A program made the translations under genes and the position numbers. The notes under the pieces were generated by a model. It was not told the DNA's origin, did no database searches, and saw only the letters and a program-made list of their open reading frames with translations. Positions 7,014-15,352 of a stretch of 64,000 nucleotides of DNA are shown one piece after another (the first letter of the stretch is position 1; every line of letters begins with the position of its first letter). The stretch lies in the NCBI RefSeq assembly GCF_000092245.1, contig NC_014166.1:372001-436000 (forward strand), in the 5' to 3' direction. Source of the stretch: Arcobacter nitrofigilis DSM 7299 (GTDB lineage Bacteria > Campylobacterota > Campylobacteria > Campylobacterales > Arcobacteraceae).

Positions 7014-9101
7014 AACAATTGGTATTTTTATTTTAAAATTTGCTCCAGAGTATTCTTTATTTTTATAAAAGTAGTTTATATTTTGAACACTAATCTCGCC
7101 ATCAAAATGTTTTGTGATAATTTGCTCACTCATATAAAGACCAATACCAGTTCCTTGGGCTTGGTGTTTAGTTGTAAAATAGGGTTCAAATATCTTTTCA
7201 ATGTTTGATTCACTTATTCCTCCTGCATTATCTAAAATAGAAAATATTATATTTTTGTCAACTTTTTTTATCTCTATTTTTATTAGTTTATTAGTATTTC
7301 TTGCTGTGTTTAGAGCATCTTTAGCATTACTAAAAAAATTCAGTAGCACTTGAATCAATTCATTTTTATATCCAAGAATTTCACAATCTTCATATAATGT
7401 AACTATTTCAATATCTGTATTTTTAATATTAGCTAATTTTATTGAAGTATTTAACAGTGTAGAAAGTTTAAATCTTTCTTTATTTTTACTTTGTTTAAAA
7501 AAGTCTCTAAAGTCATCAATTGTTTGTGAAAGATAACTTGCAGCTCTTACTATTAAGTCGACAGAATCATAAAAAAAATCATCATCCAAGTCTCCAAACT
7601 CTTTTTTTATTTTTGCTCCACTCGCTGCTGTTGTTATAGTTGAGAGGGGCTGTCTCCATTGATGTGCAATATTCTCAAGCATTTCACCCATTGATGCCAT
7701 TTTTGCTTGTTGGTAAAATAGTTTTTGTTTTTTATTAAATTCATCTTTTTCTTTTAGTTCATCTGTAATATCTCTAATAATAGAATAAACAAAAGTCTTT
7801 TTATCTATTTGTATTGCTGAAGCGTATATCTCCACATCTTTTATTTCTCCACTTGATAAAATATTTTTGGAAATAAAGACATTTTGTTTGTTTTCTAATA
7901 TATCAAGGAACTCTTTTCTTTGATTATCTGCTGTAGACATTGATATATCATCTGCTTTTAATTTTAAAAAATCAGTTCTCTTATACCCATAAAATTTACT
8001 TGCAGCTGCATTAATATCAATAATATTTAGTGTTGTTGGATCATATATTATTTTTATAGCTTTTGAGCCTTCAAAGATTTGATGATATTTTTTTGTTAAT
8101 TCATTTAACTCTTGGGTTCTTTTTTTAACGTTTTTTTCTAATTCCGTGGCATATTTTGATTTATTATAAAAATGGATTGAAGTAAAAATAGCAAGTACTG
8201 CTAAGGCTAGAAGAATACCAATAAACTTGATAAACTTATCAAATTCATAAATATCACTTAAGTCTATCTCTTTTTTTTGTTTAAAAATAATGCAATAACC
8301 AATATTTTGGTCTTCTAAACTTTTTAAAACATAAGTAGTAACTATATATTTATCTAATAATTTATAGCTTTTTATTGTCAAAAATTCATTGATATTTTCT
8401 TTTATTAAATTTTTTAGTTCACTTTTAGCATCAAGATTTGCCACATAATAATCACCTATAAAATCTTTAGTAAAAGGTTTTTTGATTTGATTCTTATATT
8501 TTTTATCTGCAAGAATAATTAAATCAATTCCTTTACTTTTAAACTCTTCTGCAATAGAGTTCATCTTTGTAATTACTTCAACTAAACCTAAAAATTTATC
8601 TCCATCATAAATTGGAACAATATTTTTAAAAGTTATGTCAAATATACCTACACTTATTATTGATACAACTCTTGGATTCTTAAGTAAAGGTGGTAACTCT
8701 TTTCTTATTGTTGCTATATTATCACCTTTTTTATTTGTCCAGCTTCTATATTTACTTATTCCATCTTTATTTATTAACTGTATCCATAGATTTTTAAAAT
8801 TACTATATTTTTTAATTTTTTCAGATACAACATTTAAGTTAGAATATGGAATTTTTTCATTTTCTAAGAATTTTTTGAAATTATTATCTTCTGATAGTGT
8901 TAGTGCAACATTAAAAGTAGAATTTTTTTTATTAAATATTGCTTCGTTAATTTGACTTTTTAAACTATTTGACATCTCTATATATTTATTTTCAGACAAT
9001 CCTTCTATTTTATTTGATAAAAAATAGTTAACAGATATGAAGGCAGAAATTATTATTATACTTAATAAAATTATATAAATTGGTTTTATTGAAGAGTGCA
9101 C
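7002..9101 (-). CDS. Orphan sensor histidine kinase (Cache-like sensor, PAS)
   Basis: 699 residues from a GTG start with AGGAT 7 nt upstream. A membrane segment (about 7-29) is followed by a large periplasmic region of about 240 residues with Cache-like features (NLWIQLINKDGISKYRSW, VPIYDGDKFLGLVEVITKM). Then come a second membrane segment (about 290), a coiled coil, one PAS domain (about 335-445) and a kinase core. The H-box is NIAHQWRQP (near residue 470), with N/G boxes FFSNAKDAL, DNAGGISE and GTGIGLYMSE. No response regulator is adjacent. Cache domains usually bind small extracellular ligands, but which one cannot be told. Confidence 0.87.
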   Translation of the reverse strand: MHSSIKPIYIILLSIIIISAFISVNYFLSNKIEGLSENKYIEMSNSLKSQINEAIFNKKNSTFNVALTLSEDNNFKKFLENEKIPYSNLNVVSEKIKKYSNFKNLWIQLINKDGISKYRSWTNKKGDNIATIRKELPPLLKNPRVVSIISVGIFDITFKNIVPIYDGDKFLGLVEVITKMNSIAEEFKSKGIDLIILADKKYKNQIKKPFTKDFIGDYYVANLDAKSELKNLIKENINEFLTIKSYKLLDKYIVTTYVLKSLEDQNIGYCIIFKQKKEIDLSDIYEFDKFIKFIGILLALAVLAIFTSIHFYNKSKYATELEKNVKKRTQELNELTKKYHQIFEGSKAIKIIYDPTTLNIIDINAAASKFYGYKRTDFLKLKADDISMSTADNQRKEFLDILENKQNVFISKNILSSGEIKDVEIYASAIQIDKKTFVYSIIRDITDELKEKDEFNKKQKLFYQQAKMASMGEMLENIAHQWRQPLSTITTAASGAKIKKEFGDLDDDFFYDSVDLIVRAASYLSQTIDDFRDFFKQSKNKERFKLSTLLNTSIKLANIKNTDIEIVTLYEDCEILGYKNELIQVLLNFFSNAKDALNTARNTNKLIKIEIKKVDKNIIFSILDNAGGISESNIEKIFEPYFTTKHQAQGTGIGLYMSEQIITKHFDGEISVQNINYFYKNKEYSGANFKIKIPIVLNS

Positions 9102-9154
9102 TAAAAATCCTATTTTAACTATTTTCTTCGTTAATACTATGAATAAAGCGACTT

Positions 9155-9160
9155 ATTATA
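9155..9160 (-). promoter_or_regulatory. Candidate -10 box of the orphan kinase
   Basis: A minus-strand TATAAT lies about 55 bp upstream of the GTG start, in the 96-bp spacer below nirD. No -35 box is evident. Confidence 0.35.
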
Positions 9161-9197
9161 CTCAATTAATATTAAAGAATGAACTAAAAAAATAGAA

Positions 9198-9506
9198 TTA
9201 AATTTTTAAATAAATATAATTATCTTTTAATTGTGTCTCATAAATTGTAGAATAATTACAGTTTTCACCTTTCGCTTCTCCATTTTTCAAATCAATATCC
9301 CAATTATGTAAAGGACAAGTAACCATACTTTCATGAACCAATCCCTCACTCAATTTCCCTTTTTTATGTGGACATATGTTATTAATGGCATGAATTTCAC
9401 CATCTTTTGTTTTAAAAATTGCAATTTCTTCTTCTTTGTAGTATAAAACTCTTGAACCCATAATTGGTACTTCATCTATTTTTAGCGCTTGTATCCATGT
9501 TTTCAT
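9198..9506 (-). CDS. nirD: Nitrite reductase (NADH) small subunit NirD
   Basis: 102 residues from the ATG giving MKTWIQAL. That start has AAAGGAA upstream inside the end of nirB and follows the nirB stop by 1 bp. An in-frame ATG seven codons earlier would overlap nirB. NirD is a Rieske-like partner of NirB. Both Rieske half-motifs are intact: CPHKKG (C-x-H) and CPLHNW (C-x-x-H), so a [2Fe-2S] cluster is possible; many NirD proteins lack these residues. It is the last gene of the nirB transcript in the cytoplasmic nitrite-to-ammonium step. Confidence 0.9.
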   Translation of the reverse strand: MKTWIQALKIDEVPIMGSRVLYYKEEEIAIFKTKDGEIHAINNICPHKKGKLSEGLVHESMVTCPLHNWDIDLKNGEAKGENCNYSTIYETQLKDNYIYLKI

Positions 9507-9507
9507 A

Positions 9508-11967
9508 TTATATTTCCTTTGCTTCAAAACTGTGAGATTCTTCAGGATTTAATACAATGGGAGAAAACTCTTTTGTAAATCCCTCTTCAATAGCTTTTGC
9601 CCAAGGGTCAATTTGTGCATGTTTTTGTGACTCTTCAAATCTTTTTGCATAGAAATTAACTTTTTGTTTATCAAGCATTACATCTTTTACATATTCTAAT
9701 CCAACCCTTTCAACCCAATGGGCAGTTCTTTCTAAATAATAAGCATCCTCTCTATAAAATTGCATAAAGGCTTTTACATATTCAAGTAACTCTTCATCTG
9801 TTTCAACTTTGCATAAAAGGTCAGTTACTCTAACTTTTATACCACCATTTCCAGCAATATGTATCTCCCAACCAGAATCAACACCAATTACACCTAAATC
9901 TTTTATTGTAGCTTCTGCGCAATTTCTAGGACATCCTGAAACTGCTATTTTAAATTTATGTGGAGTCCAAGATCCCCACGTAAGCTTTTCTATAATTACA
10001 CCCATTCCCATAGAATCTTGGGTTCCAAATCTACACCAAGTATTGCCAACACAGGTTTTTACAGTTCGAAGACCTTTTGCATAAGCTTGTCCAGATACAA
10101 ATCCACAATCATTTAAATCCTTCCACATGGGTTCAAGCTGTTCTTTTTTGACTCCTAACATATCAAGTCTCTGTCCACCGGTGAATTTTACAGTTGGAAC
10201 ATCATATTTAACTGCAATATCAGCTATATCTTTTAACTCTTGCGGAGAAGTTAATCCTCCCCAAATTCTAGGAACTACTGAATAAGTACCATCTTTTTGG
10301 ATGTTTGCTAAAACTCTGTCATTTACTAAAGCACTTCGTTTATCATTTTTATATTTGTCATCATTATATTTAACTAATAAATAGTAATTTATAGCTGGTC
10401 TACATTTAACACAACCATCTTGGGTTTTCCAATCAAGTTTTTTAAATACATCATATACAGTTTTAAACTCACCATTATCAATTGTACTTTTAATCTCTTT
10501 GTGACCTAATGTTGTACAATCACAGATTCCCTCTTCTATATTTTTGTATTCATCACCTAAAGTATTTACTAAAATTTGTTCAACAAGTCCAAGGCAAGAA
10601 CCACATGAAGCTCCAGCTTTTGTGCATGATTTTACATCACTTAGTGATTTTAAGTCTTTTTCTTTTATAGCAGAAACAATATCACCTTTACAAACACCAT
10701 TACATCCACATATCTCTTCATCATCACTTATAGAGTTTATATCATTTCCTCCATGTCCACTATCTCCAAGTGCTGATTTACCAAAAAGAATTTTTGTTCG
10801 TAAGTCAGAAATATCAGTCTCTTCTTTTAAGAGTTTTAAATACCATGAAGCATCTGCTGTTTCTCCATATAAAACCATCCCAATAATTTTATTATTGTAA
10901 ATCACTAGTTTTTTATAAATACCAACTTTTTCATCCAGCAAGATAAGATTTTCTGTAGTCTCATCTCCTAAATAATCACCAGCACTAAATAAATCAACTC
11001 CTGAAATTTTAAGTCTAGTTGATAAAGTTGAACCAGAGTAACCAACTGTTTGTTTTGTAGCTAAAACTTTTGCCAAAACTTTTGCTTGTTCATATAACGG
11101 TGCCACTAAACCGTATGTATTTCCACTATGTTCAACACACTCTCCAATTGCATAAATAGAATCATCACTTGTTTTTAAATAATCATTTACAACAATCCCT
11201 TTATTACATTCAAGTTCTGCTTCTTTGGCAAGTGAAGTATTAGGGATGATTCCTGTAGCAAAAACTACAATATTAGAATCCACTAAAGTTCCATCAGAAA
11301 AATTTACTTTTTCAACTACTTCATCTCCATAGATTTCAGAAACAGTAGTGTTTAGTTTGAATTCTATTCCATATTTTTCAAGATTTTGTTGAAGAAGTTT
11401 CCCTCCTGTTGAGTCTAATTGTTGAGATAAAATTGAAGCACTTCTATGAACTAAAATAGTTTTAATACCATGCATAGCTATTCCATAAGCAGCTTCAAGA
11501 CCAAGAAGACCACCTCCTACAACTACAGCGGTTTTTTCTTTATCTATTAATCTTAAAATAGTATCACTATCTTCTTTAGTTCTAAAAGCAATAACATTTT
11601 TTAAATTACTTCCAAAAGTATTAGGGATAAAAGGTTTTGAACCAGTTGCTATAAGAAGTTTGTCATAAGATTCTATTTTTCCATTTTGGCTAGTGATAGT
11701 TTTAGAGTTTTTATCTATAGATATTACTTTATCGCCTTTATTAAGAATTATATTATTTTGTTCATACCAAGTTTCATGATTGATAATTGTATCTTCAAAA
11801 CTTTTTTCACCACTGAGTAAATATGAAAGCATAATTCTATTATAGTTTACATAGGGTTCTTCTCCATAAATTGTAATATCATATTTGTTTTTTTCTAATT
11901 CTAGTAAATCTTCTATGGTTCTTAAACCACTCATTCCATTTCCAATTACTACTAATTTCTCTTTCAT
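9508..11967 (-). CDS. nirB: Assimilatory nitrite reductase NAD(P)H large subunit NirB
   Basis: 819 residues in the usual NirB order. First comes an FAD/NAD(P)H oxidoreductase module (VVIGNGMSGLRTIEDL; second dinucleotide site VVVGGGLLGLEAAYG). Two BFD-like [2Fe-2S] modules follow (CGCNGVCKGD...CGSC and CDC...CVKCRP). Last is a sirohaem/[4Fe-4S] sulfite/nitrite reductase module with TCVGNTWCRFG and SGCPRNCAEA supplying the four cysteines. It reduces nitrite to ammonium with NAD(P)H. A shared palindrome (12031-12047) lies 64 bp upstream, and nirD follows by 1 bp. The upstream kinase/phosphatase, cyanase and channel genes run in the same direction. Confidence 0.95.
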   Translation of the reverse strand: MKEKLVVIGNGMSGLRTIEDLLELEKNKYDITIYGEEPYVNYNRIMLSYLLSGEKSFEDTIINHETWYEQNNIILNKGDKVISIDKNSKTITSQNGKIESYDKLLIATGSKPFIPNTFGSNLKNVIAFRTKEDSDTILRLIDKEKTAVVVGGGLLGLEAAYGIAMHGIKTILVHRSASILSQQLDSTGGKLLQQNLEKYGIEFKLNTTVSEIYGDEVVEKVNFSDGTLVDSNIVVFATGIIPNTSLAKEAELECNKGIVVNDYLKTSDDSIYAIGECVEHSGNTYGLVAPLYEQAKVLAKVLATKQTVGYSGSTLSTRLKISGVDLFSAGDYLGDETTENLILLDEKVGIYKKLVIYNNKIIGMVLYGETADASWYLKLLKEETDISDLRTKILFGKSALGDSGHGGNDINSISDDEEICGCNGVCKGDIVSAIKEKDLKSLSDVKSCTKAGASCGSCLGLVEQILVNTLGDEYKNIEEGICDCTTLGHKEIKSTIDNGEFKTVYDVFKKLDWKTQDGCVKCRPAINYYLLVKYNDDKYKNDKRSALVNDRVLANIQKDGTYSVVPRIWGGLTSPQELKDIADIAVKYDVPTVKFTGGQRLDMLGVKKEQLEPMWKDLNDCGFVSGQAYAKGLRTVKTCVGNTWCRFGTQDSMGMGVIIEKLTWGSWTPHKFKIAVSGCPRNCAEATIKDLGVIGVDSGWEIHIAGNGGIKVRVTDLLCKVETDEELLEYVKAFMQFYREDAYYLERTAHWVERVGLEYVKDVMLDKQKVNFYAKRFEESQKHAQIDPWAKAIEEGFTKEFSPIVLNPEESHSFEAKEI

Positions 11968-12030
11968 ATTATTCCCTTGTATCTTATTTTATAATTATTC
12001 CCAAAATTGTATATTTTTTATCATTATATC

Positions 12031-12047
12031 TGTATATATTTTATACA
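12031..12047. promoter_or_regulatory. 17-bp palindromic operator upstream of nirB
   Basis: TGTATATATTTTATACA, an inverted repeat TGTATA-N5-TATACA preceded by C. It is 64 bp before the nirB start codon and about 58 bp before a start inferred from the minus-strand TATAAA at 11988-11993. The identical 17-mer occurs at 15282, and a one-spacer variant at 19668. Confidence 0.8.
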
Positions 12048-12116
12048 ATTTTCTTAAATTAAGATTAAATTAGCTCAAAATAAGACTATTGGACTTTAAA
12101 ATACTTATCTTAAAGC

Positions 12117-13838
12117 TTAAATTTTAATTAAATTATTTATTAATAAAAGTATGATTAAAAATAAAATCAAACTAATACTTTGCCAAAAAACTATTGGGCT
12201 TTTTTCTATTAAAGGTGGAAGTTTTTTATTCAAAAACTTCTTATTTGGTTGTTTTAAGTCAAATAAAAACTCACTTAACTCAGAATATCTTTCATTTGGA
12301 TTTATATTTAAAGCTTTTCTTATTGCTCCATCAATCCACAGTGGAAATTCTGGATATAAAGTTATATATTTAAGTTTGTTTTGAGCACTTTTTGTATTTG
12401 CACGTGCAACTTGAACTCCATATGGAAGTTTGTTTGATAACATCTGATATGTTATTGCACCAAGAGAAAAAATATCAGATTTTACGCTTCCTTCTTCTCC
12501 TAAGAAATACTCAGGTGCAGAATATAAAGCAGTTCCAAGTAACTTTTCTTGCTGCATAAAAGTATTTATTTCTAAAATACCTTCAATTCTTGTAGAGCCA
12601 AAATCTATGATTTTTACTGAACCAGTTTTATCTATCATAATATTTTCAGGTCTTATATCTTGGTGAATCATCTCTAATCTATGAAATGCCATAAGACCTC
12701 TTGCTATTTGTTCAAGGATATTTCTCACAACTTCAATTTTAGGTTTTGGGTTATCAATCATCCATTGGCTTAAGGTAATGGCATCAATATATTCAAAAAC
12801 AGTATAAATATAATTTTGTTTTCTATTTGCATTATAAGCCTTTGCAACATAGGGATTATTAACTCTTTTTGCAATCCACTCTTCCATTAAAAAACGCTCC
12901 AAATAAGCTTTGTCATCTTGCAAGTCTATTGAGGGAGTTTTTATTACAACTGTTTGATTGTTATCATTATCTTTTGCTAAATAGACATGACTTCTACTTG
13001 TAGCACTTAATTCTCGTATAATGAAGTAACCTTCAAATTCTTTTCTTGCTTCTAAAATAGGAGGTATTGCTTTGTTTAAAATTTGTTGATGAATCTCATT
13101 TGAGTCTTTATTTGCTAAAGAATCTATTTTAATTATTTGAATAGTTAAATTATCATCACTGTGATTTTTTAAGGCTTTTTGAACAATAACTTTTGCTGCT
13201 TCATTATAATCATCACAATTTTTTAAACTTTTATTAATAAACTCCACATCAATAAATTCATAAACACCATCTGTCATAAGTAAAAAAATATCATCTTTTT
13301 CAATTTCTGTTGTTTCATAATCAATGGTAAGTTGAGAATCAATACCTAAAGCACGACTAAGATAACTTTTTTCATTTGAAATCCAAGTTCTATGATCAGT
13401 TGTAAGTTGTTCTAGATTATTATTTTTTAGTTTATATACTCTTGTATCTCCCACATGAAAAATATGTGCCGTATTTGATTTTATAATCAAAGCACTAAAA
13501 GTGCATACAAATCCTTTGTCTTTGTCAAGGTGATATTTACTTTGCCTATTTTGAGAATAAAGCCAAGAATTTGTGGCTTTTAAAACTTTATTTGCAGAAT
13601 TCTTAACACTCCAAGATTCAGAAGTTGAGTAATAATCTTGTAAGAAAGAAATAACAGATAATTTACTAGCTTCTTGGCTTACTTTACTACTACTTATTCC
13701 ATCTGCAATAGCGATTGCTATTCCTTTACTTGTAAGTAGAGGTTCACTAGGAATATAAATATCATAAAAGTCTTGGTTGATATCTTTGATACCTTTAATT
13801 GAGTATTGACCAATAGATACTTTTAGTTGATTATTCAT
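12117..13838 (-). CDS. Fused PP2C phosphatase / Ser-Thr protein kinase, membrane-anchored
   Basis: 573 residues. Residues about 1-245 form a PP2C-type phosphatase (AIADGISSS, HVGDTRVYKL, SDDNLTIQI metal-binding motifs). Residues about 260-520 form a Hanks-type kinase with VVIKTP lysine, HQDIRPENIM catalytic loop, KIIDFGSTRI (DFG) and LYSAPEYF (APE). The last about 25 residues are one membrane helix, leaving both domains in the cytoplasm. Bifunctional proteins of this layout accompany nitrate-assimilation genes in pseudomonads (established knowledge), which fits its place between cyanase and nirB. The substrate is unknown; the nitrate reductase, the transporter or a regulator are reasonable guesses. 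Confidence 0.9.
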   Translation of the reverse strand: MNNQLKVSIGQYSIKGIKDINQDFYDIYIPSEPLLTSKGIAIAIADGISSSKVSQEASKLSVISFLQDYYSTSESWSVKNSANKVLKATNSWLYSQNRQSKYHLDKDKGFVCTFSALIIKSNTAHIFHVGDTRVYKLKNNNLEQLTTDHRTWISNEKSYLSRALGIDSQLTIDYETTEIEKDDIFLLMTDGVYEFIDVEFINKSLKNCDDYNEAAKVIVQKALKNHSDDNLTIQIIKIDSLANKDSNEIHQQILNKAIPPILEARKEFEGYFIIRELSATSRSHVYLAKDNDNNQTVVIKTPSIDLQDDKAYLERFLMEEWIAKRVNNPYVAKAYNANRKQNYIYTVFEYIDAITLSQWMIDNPKPKIEVVRNILEQIARGLMAFHRLEMIHQDIRPENIMIDKTGSVKIIDFGSTRIEGILEINTFMQQEKLLGTALYSAPEYFLGEEGSVKSDIFSLGAITYQMLSNKLPYGVQVARANTKSAQNKLKYITLYPEFPLWIDGAIRKALNINPNERYSELSEFLFDLKQPNKKFLNKKLPPLIEKSPIVFWQSISLILFLIILLLINNLIKI

Positions 13839-13865
13839 ATTTTTCCTAATAAAATATTTAGAGTT

Positions 13866-14306
13866 TTACCATGATTTATAAGGTAAGAATTTACCATTCA
13901 TTGTAATTTTTACTCTGTCACCAGCTGGGTTTTTTTCTTTATCTATATCCATTGAAAAATCAATGGCACTCATAATACCATCACCAAATTTTTCCCCAAT
14001 AATTTCTTTTATAGTTTCACCATAAACACCAACTATCTCATAAAATCTATAAATTACAGGATCATTGGGAATTGTTTTATCCCAGTTTTTCATTGGATAC
14101 TCTTGCAATAAAATTGCAATTTCATCTGATAGCTCTAAAACTTCACAAAGCTTTTTTGCGTATTCTTCTTTTAGACTATTCATTCCAAGACAGGCTGATG
14201 TGAGAAACACAGGAGCTAAACCTACTTTTGCGGCTATTTCTTCCCATGAGATATCAAGATTTTTTTTAGCCAAAATTATTTCTTCTGTCATTTCTACTTT
14301 ATTCAT
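13866..14306 (-). CDS. cynS: Cyanate hydratase (cyanase)
   Basis: 146 residues, the usual length. An N-terminal helical region like a POU/HTH fold (SWEEIAAKVGLAPVFLTSACLG) is followed by the catalytic C-terminal segment. That segment carries the expected Arg, Glu and Ser in YRFYEIVGVYGETIKEII and GIMSAIDFSMDI. The enzyme turns cyanate plus bicarbonate into ammonia and CO2, so the cell can use cyanate as a nitrogen source. It lies between the FocA/NirC-type channel gene and the kinase/phosphatase gene, with 27 bp to the latter. The channel may therefore also serve cyanate (inference). Confidence 0.95.
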   Translation of the reverse strand: MNKVEMTEEIILAKKNLDISWEEIAAKVGLAPVFLTSACLGMNSLKEEYAKKLCEVLELSDEIAILLQEYPMKNWDKTIPNDPVIYRFYEIVGVYGETIKEIIGEKFGDGIMSAIDFSMDIDKEKNPAGDRVKITMNGKFLPYKSW

Positions 14307-14328
14307 TGTATATTCCTTTTTTTTAAGG

Positions 14329-14355
14329 ACTTTATAGGCTTTTGACCTATAAAGT
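14329..14355. repeat. Perfect 10-bp hairpin between channel gene and cynS
   Basis: ACTTTATAGG and CCTATAAAGT enclose a 7-nt loop just after the channel-gene stop codon. On the minus strand it is followed by an A-run, not a T-run, so it may protect or process the channel mRNA, or attenuate, rather than fully terminate. Confidence 0.6.
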
Positions 14356-14359
14356 TCTT

Positions 14360-15196
14360 TTATGCTGCATTATTAGATAAAGAATTATTTAATGTTCTTT
14401 TCTCACCAGTTTTGATATGTGTTGCATATAGTGTAAGTCCTGTAAAAGCTAATCCACCAACTAAATTTCCTGCTGCAACAGGTAATTCATTCCATAATAA
14501 ATAATCAGCGATTGTAAAGTTTCCACCCATAATTAATGAGAACGGAAATAAAAACATGTTTACGATAGAATGTTCAAATCCCATAAAGAAGAAAAGCATA
14601 ATTGGCATCCACATAGCTATGGCTTTACCACTTACTGTTGTTGATATCATTGCTCCAACAACACCCATTGAGACCATCCAGTTACATAACATAGCTCGAA
14701 TAAATACAGTAATCCAACCTTCAAGTCCATACGCAGAATATCCAAGAGTTCTAGCTTCTCCAATACCTGCTACTTTTTTAGCTATTGGTCCTCCATCAGT
14801 ATTAAAACCATATGTGAAAATAAAAGCCATCATAAAAGCAACAGTTAAAGCTCCTAATAAATTACCAAGAGCAACTAGTCCCCAATTTCTAAGAACTTGT
14901 TTTACTGTAACACCTGGTCTTTTATCTAAAAGAGCCAAAGGAACTAACATAAATACACCTGTTAAAAGATCAAACTTCATCAAATAAAGCATAATAAATC
15001 CAACTGGGAATAAACATGCTCCTAATATTGGAGAACCAGATTTCATAGCAACTGTTATTGCAAATATTGCAGCAAGAGCAAGAATTGCTCCAGCCATATA
15101 TCCTCTAATTAAAGTGTCTTTTGTAGACATGTATATTTTTGACTCTCCTGAGTCAACCATTTTAGTAACAAATTCAGATGGTTCTAAATAAGCCAT
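14360..15196 (-). CDS. Formate/nitrite transporter family (FocA/NirC) channel
   Basis: 278 residues with about six membrane helices and the family's glycine-rich repeats (GAILALAAIFAITV, GNLLGALTVAFMMAF, AGNLVGGLAFTG). The GFEHSIVNMFLFPFSLIMGG segment resembles the family block that carries the gating histidine. These pentameric channels pass formate, nitrite or similar small anions. In this cluster, nitrite (uptake or release of excess) or cyanate are the likely substrates. The ribosome site AAGGAG is 7 nt before the ATG. A shared palindrome lies 86 bp upstream. Confidence 0.9.
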   Translation of the reverse strand: MAYLEPSEFVTKMVDSGESKIYMSTKDTLIRGYMAGAILALAAIFAITVAMKSGSPILGACLFPVGFIMLYLMKFDLLTGVFMLVPLALLDKRPGVTVKQVLRNWGLVALGNLLGALTVAFMMAFIFTYGFNTDGGPIAKKVAGIGEARTLGYSAYGLEGWITVFIRAMLCNWMVSMGVVGAMISTTVSGKAIAMWMPIMLFFFMGFEHSIVNMFLFPFSLIMGGNFTIADYLLWNELPVAAGNLVGGLAFTGLTLYATHIKTGEKRTLNNSLSNNAA

Positions 15197-15281
15197 AAAT
15201 ACTCCTTTTTATATTTGTATTTTTAAGATAAGGAATTAAAACAAATAAAGTGAGGAAAAAAATGGGAAAAATAAATTTTTC

Positions 15282-15298
15282 TGTATATATTTTATACA
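15282..15298. promoter_or_regulatory. 17-bp palindromic operator between channel gene and sensor kinase
   Basis: TGTATATATTTTATACA, identical over 17 bp (and in the preceding C) to the copy upstream of nirB. It lies 86 bp before the divergent FocA/NirC-type gene and about 55 bp before the proposed start of the kinase gene, so it could control both. Confidence 0.8.
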
Positions 15299-15352
15299 TA
15301 AAAATAAAAATAGATAATACATTAGTGTTTATAATAGTAAAAAAGGATTGTT

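Noticed and set aside
14556-14987. A 143-codon frame antisense to the FocA/NirC-type channel gene
   Set aside because: The channel gene on the other strand has clear family motifs; no start signal here.
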